64,000 nucleotides of DNA from Cellulomonas sp. PhB143. Lineage in GTDB: Bacteria; Actinomycetota; Actinomycetes; Actinomycetales; Cellulomonadaceae. The DNA is taken from positions 57,948 to 121,947 of the forward strand of contig NZ_RKIJ01000016.1 in assembly GCF_003752595.1 (NCBI RefSeq). The letters are read 5' to 3'. Each line of letters opens with the position of its first letter. Positions within the stretch are counted from its first letter, which is position 1. The notes under the pieces were generated by a model that saw only the letters and a list, made by a program, of their open reading frames with translations, was not told where the DNA came from and ran no database searches. Made by a program: the position numbers and the translations under genes. Positions 36,091 through 45,396 of this stretch are shown here, piece by piece.

Positions 36091-36857
36091 GCAAGCATCA
36101 CAAGAAGTCGAAGCACGACCTGGGATTCGGGATCGACATCGGCGGGAGCGGCATCAAGGGCGCTCCCGTGGACCTGGTCGCGGGCGAGTTCGCGGAGAAG
36201 CGCACGCGCATCGCCACGCCGCAGCCCTCGACGCCCGACGCGGTCGCGGCCGTGATCGGCGAGCTCGTCGACGCCTACGACCTGCCGAAGCACGTCCCGA
36301 TCGGTATCGCGTTCCCCGGCCCGATCCACCACGGCGTGATCTCGTCGATCGCCAACCTCGACGCGTCGTGGGCCGGGGTGAACCTGCCCGAGCTCGTGGA
36401 GTCGGCCACCGGGCGCCACTCGGCGGCGATCAACGACGCCGACGCCGCCGGTGCCGGCGAGCTCGTCTACGGGGCGGCGAAGCACGCCGAGGGGGTGGTC
36501 CTGCTGGCGACGCTCGGGACCGGCATCGGATCGGCGCTGTTCGTGGACGGCCACCTGGTGCCCAACACCGAGCTGGGCCACCTCGAGATCGACGGGCACG
36601 ACGCCGAGAGCCGCGCCGCGGAGAGCGCCCGGGCGCGCGAGGACCTCTCGTGGGCGCAGTGGGCGGAACGGCTGCAGAGGTACTTCTCGACGGTCGAGTT
36701 CCTCTTCTCCCCCGACCTCATCGTCATCGGGGGCGGCATCAGCAAGCACCACGAGGAGTTCCTGCCCCTGCTCGACCTGCGGGCCGAGGTCGTCCCCGCC
36801 GAGCTCCGCAACGCGGCCGGCATCGTCGGGGCCGCGTGGACGGCGGCGAACGACTGA
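36087..36857 (+). CDS. ppgK: Polyphosphate glucokinase (ROK family)
   Basis: Phosphorylates glucose using polyphosphate (and often ATP). ROK motifs: phosphate loop [34 protein letters not shown] with the catalytic aspartate, [13 protein letters not shown] and the zinc-free variant [13 protein letters not shown]; a basic N-terminus KHHKKSKHD is typical of PpgK. 256 residues. Its ATG overlaps the map stop (ATGA), so translation is coupled to map. This enzyme is characteristic of actinobacteria. Confidence 0.94.
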   Translation: MSKHHKKSKHDLGFGIDIGGSGIKGAPVDLVAGEFAEKRTRIATPQPSTPDAVAAVIGELVDAYDLPKHVPIGIAFPGPIHHGVISSIANLDASWAGVNLPELVESATGRHSAAINDADAAGAGELVYGAAKHAEGVVLLATLGTGIGSALFVDGHLVPNTELGHLEIDGHDAESRAAESARAREDLSWAQWAERLQRYFSTVEFLFSPDLIVIGGGISKHHEEFLPLLDLRAEVVPAELRNAAGIVGAAWTAAND

Positions 36858-36877
36858 CCGGACCTCGCTCCGCTCAC

Positions 36878-36920
36878 GACGCGGCCCGGCAGGCGCACCC
36901 AGCGCCCGCCGGGCCGCGTC
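36878..36920 (+). terminator. Terminator of map-ppgK, copy 1 of a repeated hairpin
   Basis: GACGCGGCCCGGC pairs with GCCGGGCCGCGTC around a loop containing AGGCGCACCCAGCGCCC. The same sequence returns after the GH92 gene at 41139-41180 with one difference in the 42 shared bases. Confidence 0.8.
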
Positions 36921-36962
36921 GTCGTCCCGGGCGGACCGCGCGAGGTCGAGGGCCCGCTCCTG

Positions 36963-36991
36963 TTGACAGCGCTGTCGGACGGGGATTGCAT
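36963..36991 (+). promoter_or_regulatory. GH92 promoter with LacI-type operator
   Basis: TTGACA (36963-36968) is a consensus -35; after 17 bases TTGCAT (36986-36991) is a plausible -10. The palindrome GACAGCGCTGTC (36965-36976) overlaps the -35 and has the central CG dyad typical of LacI/GalR operators, so a sugar-responsive repressor probably blocks this promoter. No LacI gene is in the window. Confidence 0.65.
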
Positions 36992-37037
36992 GGTCCGGGG
37001 CACGACGACGTGCCCGAGGACCGTGAAGGGACCCCCC

Positions 37038-40000
37038 ATGGACTCCGCACCACCCTCCGCCCCCGCGCCCGGAGCACGGGCCGACCGCCGCCGGCGCCTG
37101 CTCGGCCGGTCGACCGCCGCCATCGCCCTCGCGGCGCTCCTGCTCTCCCCGCAGGGCGTCGCCTCCGCGGCCGCGCCGGCCGCCGCGGCCCCCGGCTGGG
37201 TCGACGTGCCGAGCACGTACGTCGACCCGCTGATCGGCACCGCCAACGCCGGCAACACGACGCCCGGGGCGGTGGCCCCCTTCGGCATGCTCACCTGGGG
37301 CCCGGACCAGAACGTCTACAACGGGCCGACCTCGGGCGCGAACGCCGGGCGAGGCACCCTGCGCACCGCGTCGCCGAGCGGCTACCAGTACGGCCGCGAT
37401 ACCGTCCGCGGCTTCGGCCTGACCCACGTCTCGGGAGCCGGGTGCAGCGGGCTCTCCGGCGACATCCCGTTCTTCCCCGTCGCGGGCGACGTCGACGTCG
37501 CCCCGCCCGCCGCCGACGCGGCCCGCGACCCGTACGCGTCGCGCTTCTCGCACGACGACGAGCACGCGAGCCCCGGCAGCTACGACGTGACGCTCGACGA
37601 CGGCGTCGGGGTCTCGCTCGCCGCGACGACCCGCGCCGGGTCCGGCGAGTTCTCCTACCCGGCCGGCTCCCCCGCGTCGATGCTCGTGCGCACGTCCGAC
37701 TCGCTCGTCGGGTCCAGCGAGGCCGACGTCACCGTCGACCCCGCGACCCGCACGATCAGCGGCTCGGTGACCAGCGGCAACTTCTGCGGCCCCTTCACCG
37801 GTGACGGGATCCTGCAGCGCAGCTACTACACGGTGTACTTCACCGCGACCTTCGACGCCGACTTCACCGCCTACGGCACATGGCAGGACGAGCAGCTGCA
37901 CGCCGACGCGACGACGGCGACGGGGGGCACCGGGTACACCGGCGGCCTCGACGCCTCCGGCAACCCCGCGAACGGGTACCCGCCGGCGGGAAAGGGCTCG
38001 GGCGCCTACGTCTCCTTCGGTGACGGCACCGACGCGGCCGACGTCGGTGTCCGCGTCGGGATCTCGTACGTCTCCGCCCAGAACGCCGCGGAGAACCTCG
38101 CCGCCGAGATCCCGCAGGGCACGACGCACGCCGAGGTCCAGGACGGGACGCGCGAGGCGTGGGACACCGAGCTGGGCCGGATGCGCGTCGCGGGCGGCAC
38201 CGACGACGAGCGCACCACCTACTACAGCGCCCTCTACCACTCGCTCCTGCACCCGAACGTCACGAGCGACGTCGACGGCAGCTACACGGGCTTCGACCGC
38301 AGGACCCACCGGGTGCCCGACGGGCAGGACGCCCAGTACGCGAACTTCTCCGGATGGGACGTCTACCGCTCCCAGCTGCAGCTCGTCACCCTTCTCGACC
38401 CGGAGCGGGGCAGCGACGTCGCCGCGTCGCTGCTCAACCAGGCCGACCAGAACGACGGGGTCTGGGACCGCTGGACCCACAACTCTGGAGCCGTGCACGT
38501 CATGGTGGGCGACCCGTCCGCGATCGCCGTCGCCGGCATCACCGCGTTCGGCGGCACGGACTTCCCGGTCGAGCGCGCCTACGACTCCCTCGCCCAGGCG
38601 GCGCGCGTACCCACCGCGCTGGACTCCTCGCGCCGCGGCTGGAACATCGCCGTGGAGGGCCAGCGCCCGTCGCTCGACCAGTTCCTCGAGCACGGCTACT
38701 ACCCCGAGGGCTGCAACGCCTGGGGCTGCCCCAACGAGACGCTCGAGATGGCCTCGGCGGACTACGGGCTGGCCAGCCTCGCTCAGCACCTGGGCAAGGA
38801 CGACGACTACGCGGAGTTCGCCGCGCGGTCGCAGTCCTGGCAGAACCAGTTCAACCCCGCGGCGACCCCCGAGGGCGGTTACTTCCAGGGCCGCGCGGCC
38901 GACGGCTCGTGGACGGGAGGGTTCGACCCCGCGTCCTCCAACGGGTTCGTCGAGGGCACCGCGGCGCAGTATGTCTGGCTCGTCCAGCACAACCCGGCCG
39001 GCCTCTTCGACGCGATGGGCGGCCGCGCCGCCGCCGTCGACCGGCTCGACTCGTTCTTCAAGGACGACGCCGGCGAGTGGCGCCTGACCGGATCGTGGGA
39101 CCAGAACGTGCACGCCAACATGGACAACGAGCCGTCCGTCGCGACGCCGTGGCTCTACAACTACGCGGGCGCCCCGTCCAAGACGCAGGAGACGGTGCGC
39201 GAGACGATCCGCCGGCTCTGGCTGACCAGCCCGGACGGCGTGCCGAACGGTCCCGACGGGATCCCCGGCAACGACGACCTCGGCGAGATGTCCTCCTGGC
39301 TCGTGCTCGCGGCGTCGGGCATCTTCCCCGAGAACCCGTCCCGCGCCGAGCTGACCGTGGCGGCCCCGCTGTTCCCGGAGGTCGAGGTGCGCCGCGCGAA
39401 CGGCACGACGCTCTCGATCCACGCCCCGGGGGCAGACCTCGGCACGCCGTACATCAGCGGGATGAGCGTCGACGGGAAGCCCACGAGCCGGACCTACCTG
39501 CCCGCGGACGCCATCGCCCACGACACGACGGTCGACTTCGACCTGTCGGCGACGCCGGACCTCGCCTGGGGCACCGGTGCCGACGACGCCCCGCCGTCGG
39601 ACCGGGCGGGAGAGCAGCCCTACCTCGCCTCGCTCTCCGCCCCGCGCACGACGGCGTTCCCGGGCGGCCCGACGAAGGAGGTGGCGCTCACGGTGCAACG
39701 GTTCGCCTCGAGCGACACCGATCCCGTGACCTACACGGTCGACGCCCCCGACGGGCTCACCGCGCTGCCGGCCGCCGGCACCGTGGACGTCGACGGCACC
39801 ACGGGGACGGGCACCGTGCCGATCACCCTGCGCGCCGACGCGGGGCTCGCGCTCGGGACCTACCCGGTGACCGTGCACCTGGCCGCCGGCGACGTGGCGC
39901 TGCCGGACCAGCGGCTCCAGGTCGACGTCGTCGCACAGACGCGCACCCTGGTCCGGACCGGGTTCGAGCAGGGCGAGCCGCAGGCCCCGGCCAACCAGCG

Positions 40001-41120
40001 CCTCGAGAGCGCCGGCGTCTCCGACTACTGCTGCGGCATCGGCGGCATGGAGACCAAGGTGCAGGGCGGCGACGCGCACACCGGCAGCCAGGCGGTCATC
40101 TACTCCGCCCGGGCGACGGCGAAGGACGCGCACGCCTCGACCGTGCTGCTCGACGTCGACCAGCCCGTCGCCGGCGGCGAGACGCTGAGCTATGCGGTCC
40201 GTCCGCAGCGCGACGGCGGTCCGTTCGGCGACTACGTGCAGGACGCCAGCCAGTTCGTGGCGGTCGACCTGCTCTTCGCGGACGGCACGCGGCTGAGCGA
40301 CACGGGCGCGGTCGCCTCCGACGGCGCCCCGATCGACGCGCTCGCCCAGGGTGAGGTGCTGACGCCGGACGAGTGGAACCGCGTGCAGGTCGTGCTGCCC
40401 GACGCGGTCGCCGGCAAGAGCGTCGACAAGGTCGTCCTGACGATCTCGACGGGCGACACCTTCGCGTCGCCGGGCGCGCAGGACGGCTACCTGCGCGGCT
40501 GGGTGGACGACCTGTCCCTCGCCGCGCCGGTCGCGCCGCTCGCACTCACCGCGGCCCCGGACCTGGCGGCAGCGCCGGGCGCCGAGCTCTCCGGCGTGCT
40601 GGCCCACCTGACCGGTGGCGCGGGCGAGGGGGCGGGCGACTACGCGGCGAGCGTCGACTGGGGCGACGGCTCCGACGCCGCCGACGCGCAGGTGCGGGCC
40701 GCGGACGGTGGCGGGTACGACGTCGTCGGCTCCCACACCTACGTCCAGGCCGGCACGTACGCGGCCGTGGTCACGGTGACCGACGCCGACGGGGTGCGCT
40801 CGTCGGTGACCGTCCCGGTAACGGTGTCCGACGGCGGCGTCCGGCTCACGGGCGTCGTGGCGGTCCCGCGCTGCATCGGCGGTTCCGTGGGGCTCGCGGT
40901 ACGCGCGGTGAACGCCGACGGCGACCTCGTCGACGTCGACCTCTCGACGCCGTTCGGGAGCGCGCACGTGGTCGGCGTCGCGGACGGCAGGAGCGCGTAC
41001 CAGACGTTCCTCGCCCGCACGGCCGCGGTTCCCGCGGGGACGGCCACGGTGGGGGTGACCGCCGCGGACGGTCGCCAGCAGGTCTACGCGGTGGACTACC
41101 CCGCGACGAGCTGCTCCTGA
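37038..41120 (+). CDS. Secreted GH92 alpha-1,2-mannosidase with PKD domain
   Basis: 1360-residue exported enzyme removing terminal mannose from mannans or N-glycans. The N-terminus has a twin-arginine-like stretch ([10 protein letters not shown]), a hydrophobic core and an Ala-rich cleavage region near residue 50. The GH92 domain (about 55-790) shows [40 protein letters not shown] (near 440) and the calcium/catalytic motif [13 protein letters not shown] (near 743). Next come an NEW3-like beta domain (about 870-960), a carbohydrate-binding-like region, a PKD domain (VDWGDGSD near 1206) and a C-terminal beta domain with paired cysteines. GAAGGG precedes the ATG. It is a single-gene unit behind an operator, flanked by duplicate terminators. 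Confidence 0.93.
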   Translation: MDSAPPSAPAPGARADRRRRLLGRSTAAIALAALLLSPQGVASAAAPAAAAPGWVDVPSTYVDPLIGTANAGNTTPGAVAPFGMLTWGPDQNVYNGPTSGANAGRGTLRTASPSGYQYGRDTVRGFGLTHVSGAGCSGLSGDIPFFPVAGDVDVAPPAADAARDPYASRFSHDDEHASPGSYDVTLDDGVGVSLAATTRAGSGEFSYPAGSPASMLVRTSDSLVGSSEADVTVDPATRTISGSVTSGNFCGPFTGDGILQRSYYTVYFTATFDADFTAYGTWQDEQLHADATTATGGTGYTGGLDASGNPANGYPPAGKGSGAYVSFGDGTDAADVGVRVGISYVSAQNAAENLAAEIPQGTTHAEVQDGTREAWDTELGRMRVAGGTDDERTTYYSALYHSLLHPNVTSDVDGSYTGFDRRTHRVPDGQDAQYANFSGWDVYRSQLQLVTLLDPERGSDVAASLLNQADQNDGVWDRWTHNSGAVHVMVGDPSAIAVAGITAFGGTDFPVERAYDSLAQAARVPTALDSSRRGWNIAVEGQRPSLDQFLEHGYYPEGCNAWGCPNETLEMASADYGLASLAQHLGKDDDYAEFAARSQSWQNQFNPAATPEGGYFQGRAADGSWTGGFDPASSNGFVEGTAAQYVWLVQHNPAGLFDAMGGRAAAVDRLDSFFKDDAGEWRLTGSWDQNVHANMDNEPSVATPWLYNYAGAPSKTQETVRETIRRLWLTSPDGVPNGPDGIPGNDDLGEMSSWLVLAASGIFPENPSRAELTVAAPLFPEVEVRRANGTTLSIHAPGADLGTPYISGMSVDGKPTSRTYLPADAIAHDTTVDFDLSATPDLAWGTGADDAPPSDRAGEQPYLASLSAPRTTAFPGGPTKEVALTVQRFASSDTDPVTYTVDAPDGLTALPAAGTVDVDGTTGTGTVPITLRADAGLALGTYPVTVHLAAGDVALPDQRLQVDVVAQTRTLVRTGFEQGEPQAPANQRLESAGVSDYCCGIGGMETKVQGGDAHTGSQAVIYSARATAKDAHASTVLLDVDQPVAGGETLSYAVRPQRDGGPFGDYVQDASQFVAVDLLFADGTRLSDTGAVASDGAPIDALAQGEVLTPDEWNRVQVVLPDAVAGKSVDKVVLTISTGDTFASPGAQDGYLRGWVDDLSLAAPVAPLALTAAPDLAAAPGAELSGVLAHLTGGAGEGAGDYAASVDWGDGSDAADAQVRAADGGGYDVVGSHTYVQAGTYAAVVTVTDADGVRSSVTVPVTVSDGGVRLTGVVAVPRCIGGSVGLAVRAVNADGDLVDVDLSTPFGSAHVVGVADGRSAYQTFLARTAAVPAGTATVGVTAADGRQQVYAVDYPATSCS

Positions 41121-41138
41121 CGGGCGGCGGACCGGCTT

Positions 41139-41180
41139 GACGCGGCCCGGCAGGCGCACCCAGCGCCTGCCGGGCCGCGT
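41139..41180 (+). terminator. Terminator of the GH92 gene, copy 2 of the repeated hairpin
   Basis: Begins 18 bases after the GH92 stop; stem GACGCGGCCCGGCAGGCGC with GCGCCTGCCGGGCCGCGT-type partner is even better paired than copy 1 at 36878-36920. It also separates GH92 from the convergent rnpB gene. Confidence 0.8.
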
Positions 41181-41203
41181 GCCGGCCGTGCTCGGGAGGT
41201 GAA

Positions 41204-41596
41204 GCGGACGAGCCGGCCTGTACGCCGGGTTCTGTCACCGCGCGCGGTTGCCCCCGCGCGGGAGACGGCCATCCATCTACGACGTGCGTTGCCGCACGCC
41301 TCCAGCGGTCTACCCGGGTGCTCGGGCGAGCAGCCCTCGAACGCACCCTGTCCGACCTTGCTCCAGGTGGGGTTTACCGAGCCGGCCCAGTCACCTGGGC
41401 CGCTGGTGGTCTCTTACACCACCGTTTCACCCTTACCCCGCCCGGCCGGAGCCGAGCGTGGCGGTCTGTTCTCTGTGGCACTGTCCCGCGGGTCACCCCG
41501 GGTGGGCGTTACCCACCACCTTGCTCTACGGAGCCCGGACGTTCCTCGGGACGACGCCGGGGCGCCGTCACGCGGCCGTCCAGCCGACTCGTCCGC
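41204..41596 (-). ncRNA. rnpB: RNase P RNA (bacterial type A)
   Basis: Catalytic RNA that matures tRNA 5' ends. On the minus strand the RNA begins GCGGACGAGTCGGCTGGACG and ends near GGCCGGCTCGTCCGC; these ends pair as helix P1. Universal elements follow in order: CGAGGAACGTCCGGGCTCC (P3/CR-I), GTAGAGCAAGGTGG, GGTAACGCCCACCCGGGG, ACAGTGCCACAGAGAACAG (CR-II/III), GGTGAAACGGTGG, and the 3' GACAGAACCCGGCGTACAGG. About 393 nt, the normal size for actinobacteria. Confidence 0.95.
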
Positions 41597-41615
41597 AGGC
41601 AGAGCGTACCGCGGC

Positions 41616-42002
41616 TCAGACGTCGACCCGGTACGCGAGGTCGAGCTCGTCCCCGCTCACCCCGCGGATCCCCCAGCTCTCCCGAGGGCTCTCGAGCACG
41701 ACGAGCTCCAGGTCGTCCGCGCCGAGCCCGAGGGCCGGCGCCACGTCGTCGTACATCGCGGCGACGAGGGCGCGCTTCGCCTGCCTGCTGCGTCCGGTGA
41801 AGCACACGACCTCGACGACGAGGTAGCCCGGACCGCGCGAGGGCGCGACGAGCTCGTCGTCGCCGAGCAGCAGGAACCGGTGGAACCGCTTGCCGTCGGG
41901 GATCTGCCAGGCCGCGACGAGGGCCGCGTGCAGGGCGTCGGAGACCTCGTCCGTCCGGCCGCCCCACACGCTGCGCCGCCCGTAGACCTTCACCTGTGCC
42001 AT
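41616..42002 (-). CDS. Tautomerase-family protein without the N-terminal proline
   Basis: 128 residues resembling the Tautomerase_2 group: VEVVCFTGRSRQAKRALVAAMYDDV corresponds to the family's central helix and ESPRENWGI-like text (here ESPRESWGIRGV) near the end is characteristic. The catalytic Pro-1 of tautomerases is absent, since the protein starts MAQVKVYG. It therefore probably lacks classical tautomerase activity, or belongs to a non-proline subgroup. It is divergent from yaaA with 38 bases between. Confidence 0.7.
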   Translation of the reverse strand: MAQVKVYGRRSVWGGRTDEVSDALHAALVAAWQIPDGKRFHRFLLLGDDELVAPSRGPGYLVVEVVCFTGRSRQAKRALVAAMYDDVAPALGLGADDLELVVLESPRESWGIRGVSGDELDLAYRVDV

Positions 42003-42040
42003 GGGTCAGCACGGTAGCGCCCGCCGCGTAGGGTGTCCCG

Positions 42041-42856
42041 GTGCTCGTGCTCCTGCCGCCCTCCGAGGGCAAGACCGTGCCCGACGACGGCCCGCCCCTC
42101 GACCTGACCTCCCTCGGCCTGCCGTCCCTGACCGGGCAGCGGAAGGCGGTGATGGACGCGCTCGCCGCCGCGAGCGCCCGCCCCGACGCCCTCGAGGTGC
42201 TCGGCGTCGGCCGCGGCCTGGCGGACGAGGTCGCGCGCAACACCCGGCTGACGACCGCGCCCACGGCCCCCGCGGCCCGCGTCTACACGGGCGTGCTGTA
42301 CGCGGCGGCCGGCCTCGCGGACCTCACCCGGGCGCAGGCGAGGCGGGCCGCGGAGTCCGTGCTGACGGTCTCCGCCCTGTGGGGCGCCGTCTCCCCGGTC
42401 GACGCCGTCCCGGCGTACCGGTTGTCGATGGCCACGACCCTGCCGGGCGTCGGGGCGCTCGCCACGGCGTGGCGCCCGCACCTGGCCGCCGCCCTCGACG
42501 ACCGCGCCAGGGGCGACGTCGTCGTCGACTGCCGCTCCGCGTCGTACGCCGCGGCGTGGCACCCGCCCGCGGGGGCGGAGTGGCTCGCCGTGAAGGTGCT
42601 GCGCGAGGTGGGCGGCACGCGGTCGGTGGTCTCGCACAACGCCAAGCACACGCGCGGGGTGCTCACCGGCCACCTGCTGCGCCGGCGCGGCTCCGGGCCG
42701 ACGACGGCGCGCGGGGTCGTCGCGGCCGCGCGGGAGCTCGTGGGCAGGACGCTCGCGGTCGCCGTGGGCACGGGGCTGCCGTCCGAGCTCCTCGAGGTGA
42801 CCCTGCACCCCGTGCCGGCGCGGGGCCCACGGACGCTGGAGCTCGTGATCTCCTGA
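42041..42856 (+). CDS. yaaA: Peroxide stress protein YaaA family (DUF328)
   Basis: 271 residues. The YaaA opening VLLPPSEGKT, YTGVLYAA, SALWGAVSPVDAVPAYRLSM and the late VVSHNAKHTRGVL are family markers. In E. coli the protein limits free iron and DNA damage during peroxide stress and binds DNA. GTG 42041 follows TAGGGT (42029-42034) by six bases. A short palindrome lies immediately after its stop. Confidence 0.88.
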   Translation: MLVLLPPSEGKTVPDDGPPLDLTSLGLPSLTGQRKAVMDALAAASARPDALEVLGVGRGLADEVARNTRLTTAPTAPAARVYTGVLYAAAGLADLTRAQARRAAESVLTVSALWGAVSPVDAVPAYRLSMATTLPGVGALATAWRPHLAAALDDRARGDVVVDCRSASYAAAWHPPAGAEWLAVKVLREVGGTRSVVSHNAKHTRGVLTGHLLRRRGSGPTTARGVVAAARELVGRTLAVAVGTGLPSELLEVTLHPVPARGPRTLELVIS

Positions 42857-42860
42857 GGCG

Positions 42861-42876
42861 GCCCGGCCGGCCGGGC
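42861..42876 (+). terminator. Perfect 16-bp palindrome after yaaA
   Basis: GCCCGGCCGGCCGGGC is fully self-complementary, begins four bases after the yaaA stop and ends ten bases before the -10 hexamer of the next gene. A terminator stem is likely, though loop-less palindromes fold less well; a binding site is possible. Confidence 0.4.
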
Positions 42877-42897
42877 CCGAGAGGGTAGCGTCGGCCC

Positions 42898-42924
42898 GTG
42901 GACGACACCCTGCCTCGCGCGTGA
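42898..42924 (+). CDS. Possible 8-codon leader peptide upstream of the ArsB-like gene
   Basis: GTG at 42898 stands six bases after TAGCGT (42886-42891), the leaderless spacing used at many starts in this window, and reads eight sense codons (VDDTLPRA) to a TGA at 42922-42924. That TGA overlaps the GTG start of the transporter gene (GTGA). The transporter start itself has no Shine-Dalgarno, so translation may depend on ribosomes finishing this tiny frame. Sequence-based proposal only. Confidence 0.4.
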   Translation: MDDTLPRA

Positions 42925-44102
42925 GCGCGGTCCGCCGCACCCCGGTCTGGGCCGTCGCCGCCGCCTGCGTCGCCCTCGTCCTCGCGCTCGGGTGGTTGCC
43001 CCTCGACGACGCCGGGCGGCTGGCCACCAGGATCGGCCCCGTCGTCGCGCTCCTCGCGGCGCTGACCGTCGTCGCCGAGCTCGCCGCCCACCTGGGCGTC
43101 TTCGACGCTGCCGCCCAGCGCGCCGCGACCTGGGCGCGGGGGCGGCGCGCCGTGCTCTGGCTGCTCGTCGTCCTGCTCGCGGTCCTGTGCACCGTGGTGC
43201 TCTCCCTCGACACGACCGCGGTGCTGCTCACTCCCGTCGTGGTCGCGGTCGCGGTCCGTACCCGGTCGGCGCCGCTGCCGTTCGCGCTGACCGTGCTGGC
43301 GCTCGCCAACACCGCGTCCCTGGCGCTGCCCGTCTCGAACCTGACGAACCTCCTGGCCGCCGACCGGTTCGCGCGCAGCGACCCGCCGGCGTCGTACGTG
43401 CCCACGATGTGGCTGCCCGCGCTCGCCGTGCTCGTCGTCGCGGTCGCCGCGCTGGCGCTCTGGCACCGTCTCGCGCTGCGCGGGCGGTACGACGTCGTGG
43501 CGCCCGACGCGCCGCGGGACCGGGCGGCGCTGCGCGGGGCGTCGCTCGTGCTGGCCGCCATGGCGCTCTGCTTCGCCGTCGAGCTGCCGCCGTGGGCCGC
43601 GGCGACCGGGGCCGCGGTCCTGCTCGGCGCCCTCGCCCTGGGCCGGGGGCACGGGCTCCCGGTGGCCGCGTCCCGGCTGGTCCCGTGGCGGATGCTCGTG
43701 GTCGTCGTCGCGCTGCTCGTGCTGGTCGAGACGTGGCACCTGCACGGGCTGGGCGACACGCTCGCCGCCCTCGCCGGCTCCGGGGACGACCCGGCCGCGG
43801 TGGTGCGCCTGGGCCTGGTCGGGGCGGTCGCCGCCAACGCCGTCAACAACCTGCCCGCCTACCTGGCCCTCGAGCCCGCAGCGCTCGGCTCGCCCGACCG
43901 GCTCGCAGCGCTGCTGGTCGGGGTCGACGCCGGTCCCCTGATCACCCCGTGGGCGTCTCTCGCGACGATCCTGTGGTGGCAGCAGTACGGCCGCCACGCG
44001 CTGGCCGTCGGCACGATCGGCTGGTGGCCGGTCGTGCGCCAGGGGCTCGTGCTCACGCCGCTGGTGCTCGCGGCGGGCCTCGCCGCCGTCGTCCTGGCCT
44101 GA
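42921..44102 (+). CDS. ArsB/NhaD-superfamily membrane transporter
   Basis: 393 residues, about eleven to twelve membrane helices. The ion-transporter repeats are visible: LSLDTTAVLLTPVVVAV, NTASLALPVSNLTNLLA, and in the second half VAANAVNNLPAYLALEP with TPWASLATILWWQQYGR at the C-terminus, matching the ArsB arsenite-permease layout. The substrate could be arsenite/antimonite or another anion. It is chromosomal, 6 kb outside the arsenic island that has its own unrelated pump. The start overlaps a putative leader peptide. Confidence 0.75.
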   Translation: MSAVRRTPVWAVAAACVALVLALGWLPLDDAGRLATRIGPVVALLAALTVVAELAAHLGVFDAAAQRAATWARGRRAVLWLLVVLLAVLCTVVLSLDTTAVLLTPVVVAVAVRTRSAPLPFALTVLALANTASLALPVSNLTNLLAADRFARSDPPASYVPTMWLPALAVLVVAVAALALWHRLALRGRYDVVAPDAPRDRAALRGASLVLAAMALCFAVELPPWAAATGAAVLLGALALGRGHGLPVAASRLVPWRMLVVVVALLVLVETWHLHGLGDTLAALAGSGDDPAAVVRLGLVGAVAANAVNNLPAYLALEPAALGSPDRLAALLVGVDAGPLITPWASLATILWWQQYGRHALAVGTIGWWPVVRQGLVLTPLVLAAGLAAVVLA

Positions 44103-44118
44103 CCCGTGGCCGGCCGGC

Positions 44119-45393
44119 TCAGTGGTCGCTCGGCACCCCGACCGCTACCACCTCGGTGACCCCGCCCGGCCACACGCGCAGGACCGTCAGCGACGCGGGA
44201 GGCAGCCGGACGGTGCTCCACCGCCCGGGCGGCGCGTCGAGCGCCAGCCCGATCGCGGAGCGGATCTGCACCGTGTGCCCGACGACGACCGTCGTGCGCC
44301 CCGCCCCGGTGGCGACGATCTCGTCGAGGACGGGCTGCACGCGCGCGCCCACGTCCGCGGCGCTCTCGCCACCCGGCGGGCGGTGGGTGCCCGTCTCGTA
44401 CCAGCGCTCGAGCTCGCCCGGCCAGCCGCCGGCGATCTGCAGGGCGGTCATGCCCTCCCACGCGCCGAACGAGCACTCGGCGAGCCGGTCGTCCGTCGTC
44501 ACCAGGCGCCCGAGCCGTCGCCCGACCGCCGCCGCCGTCTCGGCGGCGCGCGCGATCGGGGAGGAGACCACGGACGAGGCCCGCGGGAGGTCGGGCCACG
44601 CGTCGCGGCCGATGCGGTGCACGAGGTCGGCCGCGTGCGCGGCCTGCACCTGGCCGCGCGTGGTCAGGGACGGCCCCGGCGCGACCGCGCCCGAGTAGGC
44701 GCCGTCCACGGTGAGCGCCGTCTGCCCGTGGCGCACGAGGACGAGGGTCGCCGCCTGCGACGGGTCGAACCCGCGCCGCCGCGCGGACGTCGCGGGGGCC
44801 TCCGCGACCGCGCGCTCGGCGGCGAGCGCGGCCGGTGCCGTGAGGGTGTCCGCGGCGCCGGCGACACCGGCGGAGGCGCCGGTCGGTCCCGTCCCCGCCG
44901 CGCCTGCGGCGGGCCGCTCGCGCGCGGGCGCCGGCGCGTGCGGGTAGTCCCGCGCGATCTGCCCGCCGCTGTCCATCGCCTCGTTCGCGAGCCGGTCGGC
45001 GGCCGCGTTCTCGGCGCGCGGCACCCAGACGAACGTCACCCGCTCGGGCGGCAGGACCTCGTGGGCCTCGGCGGCGAGGCGGCGCATCTCGGCGTGCTTG
45101 GTCTGCCAGCGCCCGCTCATCTGCTCGACGACGAGCCGAGAGTCCATGCGGACCTGGACCTGGGCGTCCGGGTCGATCTCCGCGACCGCCCGCAGCCCGG
45201 CCACGAGCCCGTGGTACTCGGCGACGTTGTTCGTCGTCGTCCCGAGGAAGCCGGCGCGCTCGGCGAGCACGTCACCGGTCGTGGGGTCCAGGACGAGCGC
45301 CCCGTAGCCCGACGGGCCCGGGTTGCCGCGCGAGCCGCCGTCCGCCTCGACGACCAGGAGGCGGCCGCCGGGCCCGGGGGTCTGCTCCGTCAC
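44119..45393 (-). CDS. Bifunctional RNase H / acid phosphatase (histidine phosphatase) protein
   Basis: 424 residues. The N-terminal RNase HI domain (1-140) has catalytic acidic residues in VEADGGSRGNPG, NNVAEYHGL, RMDSRLVVEQ and NAAADRLANEA. A ~70-residue Ala/Pro-rich linker follows. The C-terminal histidine phosphatase (about 215-424) carries LVRHGQTALT and VVGHTVQIRS. In Mycobacterium the same fusion (Rv2228c) has RNase H activity and alpha-ribazole phosphatase-type activity. GTG 45393 is the likely start; the gene ends four bases after the coiled-coil gene on the same strand. Confidence 0.93.
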   Translation of the reverse strand: MTEQTPGPGGRLLVVEADGGSRGNPGPSGYGALVLDPTTGDVLAERAGFLGTTTNNVAEYHGLVAGLRAVAEIDPDAQVQVRMDSRLVVEQMSGRWQTKHAEMRRLAAEAHEVLPPERVTFVWVPRAENAAADRLANEAMDSGGQIARDYPHAPAPARERPAAGAAGTGPTGASAGVAGAADTLTAPAALAAERAVAEAPATSARRRGFDPSQAATLVLVRHGQTALTVDGAYSGAVAPGPSLTTRGQVQAAHAADLVHRIGRDAWPDLPRASSVVSSPIARAAETAAAVGRRLGRLVTTDDRLAECSFGAWEGMTALQIAGGWPGELERWYETGTHRPPGGESAADVGARVQPVLDEIVATGAGRTTVVVGHTVQIRSAIGLALDAPPGRWSTVRLPPASLTVLRVWPGGVTEVVAVGVPSDH

Positions 45394-45396
45394 CGC

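Noticed and set aside
35886..41159. A 1757-codon open frame on the minus strand opposite the GH92, ppgK and map genes.
   Set aside because: It is a frame shadow created by GC-rich third positions; the protein is Arg/Val/Gly-rich low complexity with no family motif, while the plus-strand genes have clear catalytic motifs.
41204..41596. Protein-coding frames crossing this region on the plus strand.
   Set aside because: The region folds as RNase P RNA on the minus strand with paired ends and conserved blocks.
42921..44102. The ArsB-like transporter as part of the arsenic island.
   Set aside because: It lies 7 kb outside attL among housekeeping genes, with the same leaderless signature and base composition as the chromosome.
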